From Tsukamurella tyrosinosolvens (lineage in GTDB: Bacteria > Actinomycetota > Actinomycetes > Mycobacteriales > Mycobacteriaceae), in assembly GCF_900104775.1 (NCBI RefSeq), contig NZ_FNSA01000001.1:124001-188000 (forward strand): a stretch of 64,000 nt of DNA. The letters are read 5' to 3'. Positions within the stretch are counted from its first letter, which is position 1. The number at the start of each line of letters is the position of its first letter. Below are positions 42,498 to 50,798 of the stretch, piece after piece. Below the pieces are notes generated by a model. It did not search any database. It was given only the letters and a program-made list of their open reading frames with translations, and had not been told where the DNA came from. The position numbers and the translations under genes are program-made.

Positions 42498-42959
42498 CTA
42501 GCAGCAGTTCGCCGCCGCAGGGGTGCAGCACGCGGCCGGCGTCGCTTCGGAGTCCTCGGCTGTCGTCGCCGGAGTGTGTCCGCCGTCGAAGGTCTCGGCG
42601 TCAGCGAGGACGGTGTAGACCTCCCAACGCTCGGCGTCGGGGGCGGTGACCCAGACCTTGTCCTGGGTGGCGAAGCAACAGGTGGCGCCGATCTCCTCCT
42701 CGGTGAACAGCTGCTCCTCGGTGAGGCGGGCGATCTCAGCGTGCACCTTGTCGCTGGAGTCCACCTCGACGCCGAGATGGTTGATGCTGCCGCCCTGGCC
42801 GGGGTTCTCCAGCAGGACCAGCTTGAGCGCCGGGTCGGCGACGGCGAAGTTGGCGTAACCGGGCTTGACCTTCGCCGGGCCCGTGCCGAACAGCTTGGTG
42901 TAGAACGCGATCGACTGATCGAGGTCATCGACATTGAGGGCGAGCTGGACGCGGGACAT
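42498..42959 (-). CDS. arsI: ArsI/CadI-family vicinal-oxygen-chelate protein (C-As lyase-like)
   Basis: 153 residues: VOC domain beginning RVQLALNVDDLDQSIAFYTK, metal ligands in NHLGVEV and the C-terminal EVYTVLAD, and the vicinal Cys pair in ATCCFATQDKVWV that ArsI uses to bind trivalent organoarsenicals. The tail ends AACCTPAAANCC, extra thiols. Cleaves methylarsenite to arsenite, or, as CadI, responds to cadmium. ATG at 42959 with GGAGG five bases away. Divergent from arsR2. Confidence 0.88.
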   Translation of the reverse strand: MSRVQLALNVDDLDQSIAFYTKLFGTGPAKVKPGYANFAVADPALKLVLLENPGQGGSINHLGVEVDSSDKVHAEIARLTEEQLFTEEEIGATCCFATQDKVWVTAPDAERWEVYTVLADAETFDGGHTPATTAEDSEATPAACCTPAAANCC

Positions 42960-43019
42960 GAGAACCTCCGAGGCTTCGACATACATCTAACTGTTGCTCG
43001 TTCAGTTCTAGACCACGCT

Positions 43020-43033
43020 TTGACATATGTCAA
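43020..43033. promoter_or_regulatory. ArsR-type operator between arsI and arsR2
   Basis: TTGACATATGTCAA, a perfect 14-bp palindrome that also offers a TTGACA -35 box on each strand. Divergent control of both genes is likely. Confidence 0.72.
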
Positions 43034-43054
43034 CGAGTAGGTAGATTGAAGCGT

Positions 43055-43408
43055 ATGCCCAAGACGCTCCCCGTCGTCGACATCAGCGCCCCGATCTGCT
43101 GTGCTCCGCTGGCCGCCGGCGTGATGGACGAGGCCGCGGCACTCGAGCTCGCCCTGCGCCTCAAGGCCCTCGCCGACCCGGCCCGGATCCAGCTGATCTC
43201 GATCCTCATGGCCGCACGTCCAGGCGAAATCAGCACCGGCGACCTCGCCGACACGGTGGGCCTGTCGTCGGCGACCGTCAGTCACCACCTGAGCCAGCTC
43301 AAGAAGGCCGGCCTCGTCAGCTCCGAGCGGCGCGGGATCAACGTCTTCTACCGGGCCGAACCTGACTCCCTTGAAGCGCTCCGGGCCGTCCTGGCCACGT
43401 GCTGCTAG
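43055..43408 (+). CDS. arsR: ArsR-family repressor with N- and C-terminal Cys pairs
   Basis: 117 residues. Winged helix with SSATVSHHLSQLKKAGLVSS, which has no Cys, while the As(III) ligands are ICCAPLAAG near residue 15 and the final TCC. This matches the type II/III arrangement of AfArsR and CgArsR. Distinct from the CVC-type arsR at 38876. ATG at 43055. Confidence 0.9.
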   Translation: MPKTLPVVDISAPICCAPLAAGVMDEAAALELALRLKALADPARIQLISILMAARPGEISTGDLADTVGLSSATVSHHLSQLKKAGLVSSERRGINVFYRAEPDSLEALRAVLATCC

Positions 43409-43508
43409 CGCGAACGCGCCTCTCGCGCGCAGGTAGTGGCTGCACGACACCGTCGCGAGGCTCCCCGGCACAGCACCAGCACGATCGCCTGCGGCAGGAT
43501 CGACACGC

Positions 43509-43628
43509 GTGGACCACATCGAGCAGCAGCTAGAGCAACAGCTCCGCGAACGCGGCATCCCCCTCACTGCGGCTGAGTTCCTCCGCGCCGTCCTCGAAGC
43601 CCTCGACGACGGCGCTTCCGTGCCTTAG
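43509..43628 (+). CDS. Possible 39-residue protein
   Basis: GTG-started frame MDHIEQQLEQQLRERGIPLT continuing AAEFLRAVLEALDDGASVP, amphipathic helical and with codon use like real genes of the region. No ribosome-binding site is obvious. It may be a remnant. Confidence 0.35.
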   Translation: MDHIEQQLEQQLRERGIPLTAAEFLRAVLEALDDGASVP

Positions 43629-43694
43629 CGGGACAGCGGTCGGCACGAGGAACATGCGCTGTAATCCGCAGTACCAGTGACTGTTCGGTCCTTG

Positions 43695-43712
43695 ACTGCT
43701 AAAATCAGCAGT
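43695..43712. promoter_or_regulatory. Inverted repeat abutting the AbrB-like gene
   Basis: ACTGCT-aaaatc-AGCAGT, a perfect palindrome ending one base before the ATG, with TTGACT overlapping as a -35-like box. Likely autoregulatory site of the following gene. Confidence 0.55.
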
Positions 43713-44084
43713 ATGCTTCCCACGGGTCCCCGGACGATCGACAGCTTCCGCCGGATCACCATCCCAGCGAAGGTGGCGAAGGCGTCCGGAGTGCGGCAGC
43801 CTTCGTGGGTCCGGATCGGTGTCGTCGCCGACCAGAGGATCGTCGAGATCATTCCCACTCGCGGCCCGCGCGGGACGAAGCCGTCCGTACGAGGTAACCC
43901 GGATCGTCCGCGGCGGCTGCGGACGTCGCGACAGATCGCGCTGCCGGCGGCGGTCCTCGACTCGGTCGGTCTGGACATTGGGAGCGTCGTGGCGTTCCTG
44001 GCCCTGGAGGACCGCATTCATCTGTTCGCCGCGTCGCGGGTCATCGCGCCGGAGCCCGCGCCCGTGGGAGAGGAAGACCAGTGA
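43713..44084 (+). CDS. AbrB/SpoVT-like protein with two swapped-hairpin motifs
   Basis: 123 residues. Two similar segments, SFRRITIPAKVAKASGV (about 10-26) and SRQIALPAAVLDSVGLDIGS (about 75-95), both resemble the AbrB DNA-binding hairpin, where the hydrophobic-Pro-x3-hydrophobic pattern recurs. It may be a DNA-binding regulator or antitoxin-like protein. Its stop overlaps the next gene (GTGA). Confidence 0.6.
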   Translation: MLPTGPRTIDSFRRITIPAKVAKASGVRQPSWVRIGVVADQRIVEIIPTRGPRGTKPSVRGNPDRPRRLRTSRQIALPAAVLDSVGLDIGSVVAFLALEDRIHLFAASRVIAPEPAPVGEEDQ

Positions 44085-44704
44085 CGGCGCGGCGACGTAC
44101 CCGGTCAATCCACGCAGAGGCGGGTCAGCTCCCCCTGTTCGACGTCCCTGCCGTCGCGCCGGCGGATCTGGTCGACGCGGCCGTGGTCGCGGCTGCGGAG
44201 CTCGTCCTCGATAGCTCGGTGTCGGTGTTGCCGCGGACCGAACTGTCGGGGCTTCGCGGGTATCCGGTGGTCCGATGGTCGTCGACCGTCGCCGAACGGA
44301 TGTCGTCCGGGGCGGGACCGATGCTCGACGCGCAGGTCCTCGAGCTGTGGGAGATGTGCCCGGCGGAGGGCGCGGGGGCGCCGCCGGCGGCGCCGTTGAG
44401 CATCGTCGGGTTCGTCGCCACCGGGCAGTGGAAGAGGGCCCTGTATGTCGCCAGTGAGCTTCGCGGGTTCGGCGAGACCGTGGTGCTGACCGAGCGGCGG
44501 CCCACGGCGCTGAGCTTGACGGCGGCGGACCTCGCCGACGTGAGCGTGGTGCATACCTCTCACGCCGGCGAGGAACTACTGGTGCGGGGATCGAAGGTTG
44601 CCGATCCTCCGCGGATCGTCGCGGTGCGGTACTGGGAGGAGCGGCTATTCGCTCACGCCCTCGCGACAGGGGTGCCGATCACGCCGCAGCCGGCTCCGGC
44701 GTAG
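44081..44704 (+). CDS. Unknown protein coupled to the AbrB-like gene
   Basis: 207 residues starting MTARRRTRSIHAEAGQLPLF. A central segment APLSIVGFVATGQWKRALYV and the end RIVAVRYWEERLFAHALATG suggest an alpha/beta fold. No family is recognised. The GTG start overlaps the AbrB-like stop, and its 3' end overlaps the convergent TGT-like gene by 26 bp, so the three form one tight unit. Confidence 0.55.
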   Translation: MTARRRTRSIHAEAGQLPLFDVPAVAPADLVDAAVVAAAELVLDSSVSVLPRTELSGLRGYPVVRWSSTVAERMSSGAGPMLDAQVLELWEMCPAEGAGAPPAAPLSIVGFVATGQWKRALYVASELRGFGETVVLTERRPTALSLTAADLADVSVVHTSHAGEELLVRGSKVADPPRIVAVRYWEERLFAHALATGVPITPQPAPA

Positions 44705-45836
44705 CGCCGATCCAGGCGGACAGGGCGCGTTTGCGCTTCCAGTCCCCGCCGGTGAGCTTCTCGATCTCGATGTTGCTCTCGTGGGCGGCCTCGCACATCG
44801 CCGTCCACGCCTGCGGGCCGTTGTGGGCGGCGATAGCGGTGGCCAAACCGCGACCGAGCATCGCGACCGCGGAGACCGAATGCGAGAACGCTGCTGCCTT
44901 CGGGATGTCAGCCGTGCGGATCCAGGTCAGGTCCCGTCCACCGCAGAGTGCGCAGTCGCAGCACCACGCGGCGTGGGACTTGTCCTTGAGGTAATGCCGC
45001 TCGAACGCGGTCAGCGACGTGTACGCGAGAAGCTCCGGGAGGATGAACGACACCGACCCGCTGGTGCCGCCCCCGCCGATGTCGGGGTAGATGTGCCGGT
45101 AGGTGGTCGATGACCCCATCGCCGCGCCTGCGGCGCCGTACGCCAGCGCCCCCAACCCCGCCGTGTCACTGCGCAGGAGCAGCACCGGGACATCTGCGGT
45201 GAGGACGTGCACCAGCCCGGTCACGACGTTGGTCCGGTCGAACGGGTCGTCGGTGTCTTCGACCATCAACGCCACGGGGATGCCGTGCGCGTTGATCTCA
45301 GACCGGAGCGAATCGGCGGCGTGCGAAAGCCACCAGCTCGCGATCGGCAGCGCCGCAATCACCTGTCCACCGAAGCGGGCCGCCGTCTTCAGGGTGGTCC
45401 GCAGCCCAGCGGTGTCGCCCTTGGCCACATAGCCGGAATCGGTCAATGCCCACGTCAGGCCCGCGCTACGTTGCACGGTGATCCAGTCGCGGGTCGGCTC
45501 CGCCGTCGCCACCTTCCGCTGCCGGCCGCTGTAGAGGTTCGCGTCGAGCAGCAACGCTGCTTCGGGGCACTTCTTGCGGGTCTGATCCGCCGCGGTCCTC
45601 GCCACCGCGGAGCGGTGGGTCCGGGACTGCCACGGCACGGAGTAGACCGCGCCGACACCTTCCGACGCGATCAGCGCGCGAGTCGGGTCGATCAAGGTCG
45701 TCGGGACCTGAACGAACAGGTCCGTCGACATGCCCTCGAGCCGGTGCTGCCCGACCTGGATGGGCCGGGCACCTCCAGCCCGTTCAGTGCTGGTGGTATC
45801 GGTTGTGCGATCAGAGTCGCGACTGTCGTTGGTCAA
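44679..45836 (-). CDS. TGT/DpdA-like (tRNA- or DNA-guanine transglycosylase-related) protein
   Basis: 385 residues. The C-terminal part has WCCDCALCGGRDLTW followed 20 residues later by His in AAAFSHSV; the order C-x-C-x2-C...H is the zinc signature of queuine/archaeosine transglycosylases and of the DNA-modifying DpdA. Upstream is a TIM-barrel-like region with VLLLRSDTAGLGALAYGAAG and MGSSTTYRHIY. The catalytic Asp cannot be placed with certainty. TTG at 45836 follows AGGAGG by five bases. Assignment rests on this motif only; a DNA or tRNA base-modifying role is inference. Confidence 0.5.
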   Translation of the reverse strand: MTNDSRDSDRTTDTTSTERAGGARPIQVGQHRLEGMSTDLFVQVPTTLIDPTRALIASEGVGAVYSVPWQSRTHRSAVARTAADQTRKKCPEAALLLDANLYSGRQRKVATAEPTRDWITVQRSAGLTWALTDSGYVAKGDTAGLRTTLKTAARFGGQVIAALPIASWWLSHAADSLRSEINAHGIPVALMVEDTDDPFDRTNVVTGLVHVLTADVPVLLLRSDTAGLGALAYGAAGAAMGSSTTYRHIYPDIGGGGTSGSVSFILPELLAYTSLTAFERHYLKDKSHAAWCCDCALCGGRDLTWIRTADIPKAAAFSHSVSAVAMLGRGLATAIAAHNGPQAWTAMCEAAHESNIEIEKLTGGDWKRKRALSAWIGATPEPAAA

Positions 45837-46019
45837 CGGTGCCTCCTCAAGGCAGTGTGGATGAGCCACCACGCCAAGGTCCGCATCGCTCGCCCACACC
45901 AGCGTTCCGGTGTTTGGCGAACCCGCGCACACCGTCTACCATCGGAGGCGTCATCCAAAGACATTCGCAACGGTCACGGTATCGAGGGGCGAACCCTCGG
46001 AGTGGTGATTCGGTTGTTC

Positions 46020-46059
46020 AGCTGAGCCCGGTTCGTCGGCAAACGAGCCGGGCTTAGCT
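46020..46059. terminator. Long GC-rich hairpin in the 380-bp gap before tniQ
   Basis: AGCTGAGCCCGGTTCGT / ACGAGCCGGGCTTAGCT, 15 of 17 paired, 6-base loop. It would terminate tniQ transcription or be a structured RNA. The remaining gap 45837-46215 has no convincing gene and no copy of the transposon end. Confidence 0.5.
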
Positions 46060-46215
46060 GTCTCTATTCTAGAGCCTCACCATGACAGGTTCCGGGACGT
46101 GGAATCGCGGTTCGCTCCTGACCCTACCGACGCGACGACGTGCGTGGAGGCTAGGGCATTCCGAACCACGTCTTCACCACCTGAGAGGCCAGGTTCAGGA
46201 ACTTGGTGCACCGTT

Positions 46216-48810
46216 TTACCCACCGGGAGACTCGCTAGCAGTTCCGTCCAGCTTTCGAATGGCGTCGATCACCCTCCGTCCGTGGGCGGTCAGGGTCATA
46301 GGGCGATTGCGCTCGGCACGGTCGAACAGAGCTCCGCCGGTCTCGCGTTCGAGCCGGAGAAACTGGTTCGTGAGGGTTGCCTGGCTGGTTCCTAACGCGT
46401 GTGCAGCCTCGGTCAGCGTGGGGAATCGCGATGCTGCTTTCGCCCGTTCCAGTCGGTCGCGCCCGCCCTGGGCCGCAACAGCTGTGCGCAAGATCGGCGG
46501 CACCGTTTTCGCGGCGGCCGCGGCGTCGAGGGCCGCGGTGTGACTGGGTCCGCCGCGGGGTCTCATCGGAATCTCGTGTTTGTTCGCCCACCGAGCCAGG
46601 TTCGCCGTGCTCATGCCCAGTTCTCGGGCTATGTCAGGGAGGGCCCTGCTGTTGGTGACATATTGCTGGTAGAGCCAGTCGCGGTCGATGATGATCTTCG
46701 CGCGCTCGGTAGCGGGGATCGTCGGGATCTCGTATTCGGTGAGGAGTCGACGGATCACCTGACGACTGACTCCAATACGGTTAGCGATCTGTCGCAAGGT
46801 GAGGCGATCGTGATGATAGAGCTGGGTCAAAGCCTCCGGGGGGAGCTGCGTTCGAGCGCTGGCGTACTTCCGGCGGCCGGTATCGACTGGGAGGGGATTG
46901 ACGATCAGCTCAAGGCGAACCGCCTCGCCAGTGGTGCCGAGGTCGCGGGCGGCGGCGCCGATGGGAAGGTCGCGTTCTCGGATGAGCTTTCGAAGGCGAT
47001 CACGGTCGATCAGTCCTGGTCGCGGGCCAGGGAGGTCGAGACCAGCGAGGAGCTCAATTGGCGGCTCCCAGGCAATTGGTTCCTCATCGATGCCCGCGGC
47101 GTCCAAGAACACCCGTGCGTGGTTGATCAGCTCGTCCCGAAGGCCGGGTGTCAGATCGCGGGGAAACGCGGCGATCTTAGCGAGCAAGTCTGCGGACCCG
47201 TCAACCGTGGGGACGCCTGTGAGCTCCTCGCGAAGAAACGCCCGAACAACAGCCGCCCGGGCGGAGCCGCCCTGTGACGGCGTTCCGGTGCGGTGGCAGA
47301 TCTGCCTCCACTCATCGTCCGGAAGCAAACCGGTGCAATCGAGTGCCCGTCGGCGCTGATAGTCGATCGGTACGCCGCGCTCGACAACGTAATCGGCAAC
47401 GCGTGTCAGACCCGCGCACACATCGCTCCAGTGTTGATCGGACTCCAGAATCTGTAGGAATCGGGATAGGGCATGGCCAGCCAGGTGACCTCCGACCTGC
47501 TGACCAGCGGCCGTCAGATTCAACCGAGTGCCCACCAACTGTAAGGCCGCAGACAATGCCAGGCGCATCATTGTGCGCCTCGCCGCCGGGACCGTGAAGG
47601 GCAAACTGATTCCGGCCCAAAATTGCGTCGGCGTGTGACGCGCTAGTAGCTCTGCGCGCCCACTGGTCACCAAGGTGGGAAGGTCGGAGTGAGTGCGGTA
47701 GCGAAGTTGGTCGGACGGGTCGAGCATCGGGGATAGCGCGGCGAGCTGGACACCGGTCAGGATTGGTGAGATTCGCGTCCCCCAGCCGATGTTCGTCGGT
47801 TGAACACTGAGGCCTGTCTCCCGGGCCGAGGTCACTAACCATCGCAGGCGATCAGCTGCGGCTGCGAGGTCCGAGCAGTGCAGAACGTCGATCGCGGCAC
47901 TGACGCCAATCGCAGCTGTGACGGCTCTCGCTGGCGCTTCGAGGGCCGGCTTCGTGCGGCTCTGTCGGACTTGTCCGGATCGTGCACCACCTTGTTCATC
48001 GACTGCCCGGTACTCAACCGCCAGTTCGGGTCCCACTCGCGCTAAGAGCTCTTCGTCGGTGGCGTAGGACAGTACTCGGCCGCCGATGGCGCGAATGTCG
48101 GCAAGCACAGAAGCCGCAGGCTGTGGAAGGCGCGCGTAGACCCCGAACCGCACGACTCCGTCGTCGATGATTCGATCGATGAGGGCCTGTGCCCGAAGAG
48201 CGGGGTGCGCACCAGGAAGGTCGAGGACCTCGGCAGCCGTGAGATCGGCGCCGCACCGTCGGGCCTCCCGTCCAATGCCTCCTTCCTGCGCCGGCGATGC
48301 ACATCGGCCGGGGATCGGGGTGCAGTGGCCCGGGAGCGGGCGGCGGCGTGGAATTCTATGGCAGCGAGGGCATTCGTCGGACAGCAAACAACGATGGTCG
48401 GTGCAGGCAAACGCCCAGCCGAGTCGCCATTCGAGCTTCCATCGGCCGCCGTTGCTTCGGAGGCAGTGCGGGCAGAAGCGGGATCCGGTGCGGCGGGTCC
48501 ATGCCACTTCGCGGCGCAAACTCCGCGACTGCGAGTCGATGCGCACCGCGGTCCCGTCGAACCGGGTGAGGGTCATCATCGAAAATTCGACGTCGCTGCC
48601 CGTGGCGGCACACAGGCTGGCTACTTCGGCCTCGCTGAGTGCGATCGTCCAGGGCGGGTACCCAAGACCTGCAGGCGCAGGTATGTCGACTGCGTCGAGA
48701 AGGTCTCCCCACGCTGAGTCGGCGCGGAAGGCGATCGCTTCGAGCCAGGAATCGATCGCTTCGCCCGGCACCGGGTCCACCCTGAAGGGAAGCGAACGTG
48801 GCACTGTCAT
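46216..48810 (-). CDS. tniQ: TniQ/TnsD-family target-selection protein
   Basis: 864 residues. The N-terminal TniQ domain begins PFRVDPVPGEAIDSWLEAIA and has the zinc site FCPHCLRSNGG, then CTDHRCLLSDECPRCHRI. The C-terminal third is a chain of helix-turn-helix units (IGAAARDLGTTGEAVRLE, LTLRQIANRIGVSRQVIRRL, LPDIARELGMSTANLARWAN and, last, FPTLTEAAHALGTSQATLTN, LysR-like). TniQ/TnsD proteins direct Tn7-like elements to a fixed site; the long DNA-binding part suits sequence-specific targeting, here probably the dnaB 3' end. ATG overlaps the tnsC stop. Confidence 0.9.
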   Translation of the reverse strand: MTVPRSLPFRVDPVPGEAIDSWLEAIAFRADSAWGDLLDAVDIPAPAGLGYPPWTIALSEAEVASLCAATGSDVEFSMMTLTRFDGTAVRIDSQSRSLRREVAWTRRTGSRFCPHCLRSNGGRWKLEWRLGWAFACTDHRCLLSDECPRCHRIPRRRPLPGHCTPIPGRCASPAQEGGIGREARRCGADLTAAEVLDLPGAHPALRAQALIDRIIDDGVVRFGVYARLPQPAASVLADIRAIGGRVLSYATDEELLARVGPELAVEYRAVDEQGGARSGQVRQSRTKPALEAPARAVTAAIGVSAAIDVLHCSDLAAAADRLRWLVTSARETGLSVQPTNIGWGTRISPILTGVQLAALSPMLDPSDQLRYRTHSDLPTLVTSGRAELLARHTPTQFWAGISLPFTVPAARRTMMRLALSAALQLVGTRLNLTAAGQQVGGHLAGHALSRFLQILESDQHWSDVCAGLTRVADYVVERGVPIDYQRRRALDCTGLLPDDEWRQICHRTGTPSQGGSARAAVVRAFLREELTGVPTVDGSADLLAKIAAFPRDLTPGLRDELINHARVFLDAAGIDEEPIAWEPPIELLAGLDLPGPRPGLIDRDRLRKLIRERDLPIGAAARDLGTTGEAVRLELIVNPLPVDTGRRKYASARTQLPPEALTQLYHHDRLTLRQIANRIGVSRQVIRRLLTEYEIPTIPATERAKIIIDRDWLYQQYVTNSRALPDIARELGMSTANLARWANKHEIPMRPRGGPSHTAALDAAAAAKTVPPILRTAVAAQGGRDRLERAKAASRFPTLTEAAHALGTSQATLTNQFLRLERETGGALFDRAERNRPMTLTAHGRRVIDAIRKLDGTASESPGG

Positions 48811-49910
48811 CCGGCCCTGCCGATGCGAGTTCTCAGGCAGCCGTTGTCGAATGCCAGGCGCAGTTCTTCGCGAGCCTTCTCCGATGCCTCGTCGATCTTG
48901 ACCCGATCGAGCAGTTCCTCGTCGAGGCGCTCATACCCAGTCCGGACCGCGCGCTGACATCCCCGGTTGATCAGGGTCATCAGTGAGCCGATCTGGCCGG
49001 TACACCGGGCATACAGGTAGTCAGAGAGATCGTCGGCGATCATGCCCGGATACTTTTCGGCCAGAACCACCCGCTGCTCGATCGCCTTGAGCGTCTGACG
49101 CCATGCCCGGCGCCCAGCATCATTGGTGACACCGAAAGGATCCATTGTCAGCCGCGTTGTACGCCGGCCGGTCTGCGCGAGAAGAGCATCTCGGTCACTA
49201 CTGCCCTCGGAGAACAGTCCCCGCGCCTCCAAACCGACGCCAGCGAAGATCACCGTCAACGGGAACTCGTTGGCGATGTACTTGAAGTGGTTGCTGACCT
49301 CGACACCGGAGGTGGACTGCAGCCGCAGGAAGTGCAGATCATCGACGATGAGGATCTTCGTTTCGCATGCCAGCACGCAGTCCAGGGCTCGGTGGGCGAA
49401 GTCGGCGGCGTTGCCGCGGCGGCCGCCTGGGTGGGCGTAGAACGCGAGCATCGCCCGGTTGAACTCGCGTAGGCCAGTGTTGCCGGTCAGTCCCACCCGG
49501 CACACCGGCCACCGTTCATGACCTTCCTCGGTCGTAGTGCCGTTCTCGGCTACTTCGCGGCGGTGGAACGCGCGGGCGAAGCTCAATACCGCGGTGGTCT
49601 TCCCTAGTCCGGGTACTGCGTCGATCGCAACGGCGCCTTTCGGTTTGTCTCCGTCCTGGGCGTTGGAGTCGATGACATCCCAGAGGTTTTCGTGCACCTC
49701 GACCAGCTGTCTGGTCTTGAGGGGCCCGAGGTTCGCGTGCCACTCGCGGCGCTCACGGTCGTAGTCGGTGCGCTCCTTGTCGGTCAGTCTGTCGAGTTCA
49801 TCGCGGTTCAACGCCTCCGGTGGAACACGTGCGGGGGTGTTGACGAACTTCTGCCACCCTTCCTTTCGGGCGAGGGTCAGATTGTCGAGTGTCGCGGCGG
49901 TTTCGGTCAT
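48807..49910 (-). CDS. tnsC: TnsC/TniB-family AAA+ ATPase
   Basis: 367 residues: Walker A AVPGLGKTTAV (about 102), Walker B ILIVDDLHFLRL (about 205), and sensor/arginine regions (LYARCTGQIGSLMTLI). In Tn7 and Tn5053-like systems it forms filaments that connect TniQ-marked target DNA to the transposase. ATG overlaps the tnsB stop, and its own stop overlaps tniQ. Confidence 0.93.
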   Translation of the reverse strand: MTETAATLDNLTLARKEGWQKFVNTPARVPPEALNRDELDRLTDKERTDYDRERREWHANLGPLKTRQLVEVHENLWDVIDSNAQDGDKPKGAVAIDAVPGLGKTTAVLSFARAFHRREVAENGTTTEEGHERWPVCRVGLTGNTGLREFNRAMLAFYAHPGGRRGNAADFAHRALDCVLACETKILIVDDLHFLRLQSTSGVEVSNHFKYIANEFPLTVIFAGVGLEARGLFSEGSSDRDALLAQTGRRTTRLTMDPFGVTNDAGRRAWRQTLKAIEQRVVLAEKYPGMIADDLSDYLYARCTGQIGSLMTLINRGCQRAVRTGYERLDEELLDRVKIDEASEKAREELRLAFDNGCLRTRIGRAG

Positions 49911-50646
49911 ACGTCCTCCAGCGCGTCGGAGTAGAAGTCATCGATGTTTTCCTGGTCGAATCGATCGTCGTCACCTTCCTCGCCGGCGTAGTCGAGACCG
50001 CGATCAATCGCGGTGTCCTCTGCTTGCACATCGCTTTCGTCCTGGTCGGGAGCGAGCACGCGGGCGACCGACGGCAGTCGATCCACACGCGCTTCGCCCT
50101 GCGGTCGCTGCGACAGTTCGGTCTCGCGTGACATTCTCAATGCAATGCGCCGTTCCACTCGGGTCGAGCCCAGGCCGATGTTCCACCGCTCCAACAAGTC
50201 AGCTACCGCAAGGCGGTCGTTGGGGAATCGGTACTTCGATGCTGCTAGCTTCCTTGCGTAGAGCAGTGCATCCTCGCTGAACGGCATATCGATCGACGGT
50301 GCGTGCTCCCACACCAATGTGTGCCAGGTCCGCTCATCTGGGCGCCGGAAGTACACCTTGGTGATGTCGTCGGGATCGCAGTGGATCGGCCATCGTCCCT
50401 TGGCCTCGCCGGTGAACCGGCTCGCGAGGTTACGGTAGCCGTTGAGCCCGTCTCCGTTGTAGCGGCGGCCTCCGATCTCGACACCGTAGTGAAGAATTTT
50501 CCGCCATACCGGCTTGAGGAACTCGAATGCCAGGTCCGGATCGCGAGGCGCCTCAATGTATCCGGCGCGAGAAACACCGTGCTCGAACATCGCGGCGGGC
50601 GACATACGTAAGCCCGGAACTCGCGGGTCGAGCAGGCTCGAATGCT
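49907..50646 (-). pseudogene. tnsB: tnsB, C-terminal fragment separated by the IS21 element
   Basis: About 245 codons. Reads on from VYHHR at the other side of the IS as QHSSLLDPRVPGLRMSP, then KPVWRKILHYGVEIGGRRYN, the beta-barrel domain of rve-type transposases, and an acidic tail (DRFDQENIDDFYSDALEDV) that in TnsB-like proteins contacts TnsC. Without the N-terminal part it cannot act. The open frame continues upstream into the IS but is not original coding. Confidence 0.88.
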
Positions 50647-50652
50647 GGCGGT
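50647..50652. repeat. IS21 target-site duplication GGCGGT, left copy
   Basis: GGCGGT before the IS left end; the same six bases follow the right end at 53718-53723. Joining both sides with one copy restores tnsB in frame. Confidence 0.88.
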
Positions 50653-50798
50653 TGGCTATGACAGCTTGAAGAGGCCCCGGCTCGACGGCTAGACCTGGCC
50701 CCGTTTGCGACTCGCCGGTGGTGTTGCGACGGTTTGATCTGGCCCCACCTGATGGTTGCTCGTGAACATCGTTTCCGAGCCGAAGCAGGTGGTGGCCA

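Noticed and set aside
43509-43628. Type II toxin-antitoxin partner next to the AbrB-like gene
   Set aside because: The 39-residue frame has no toxin motif and is separated from the AbrB-like gene by its own promoter repeat; too little support to call a TA system.
46020-46059. Left end of the Tn7-like element just after tniQ
   Set aside because: The hairpin shows no similarity to TGTAGGGTCCC and has no flanking CAACA; a full match is found at 2877.
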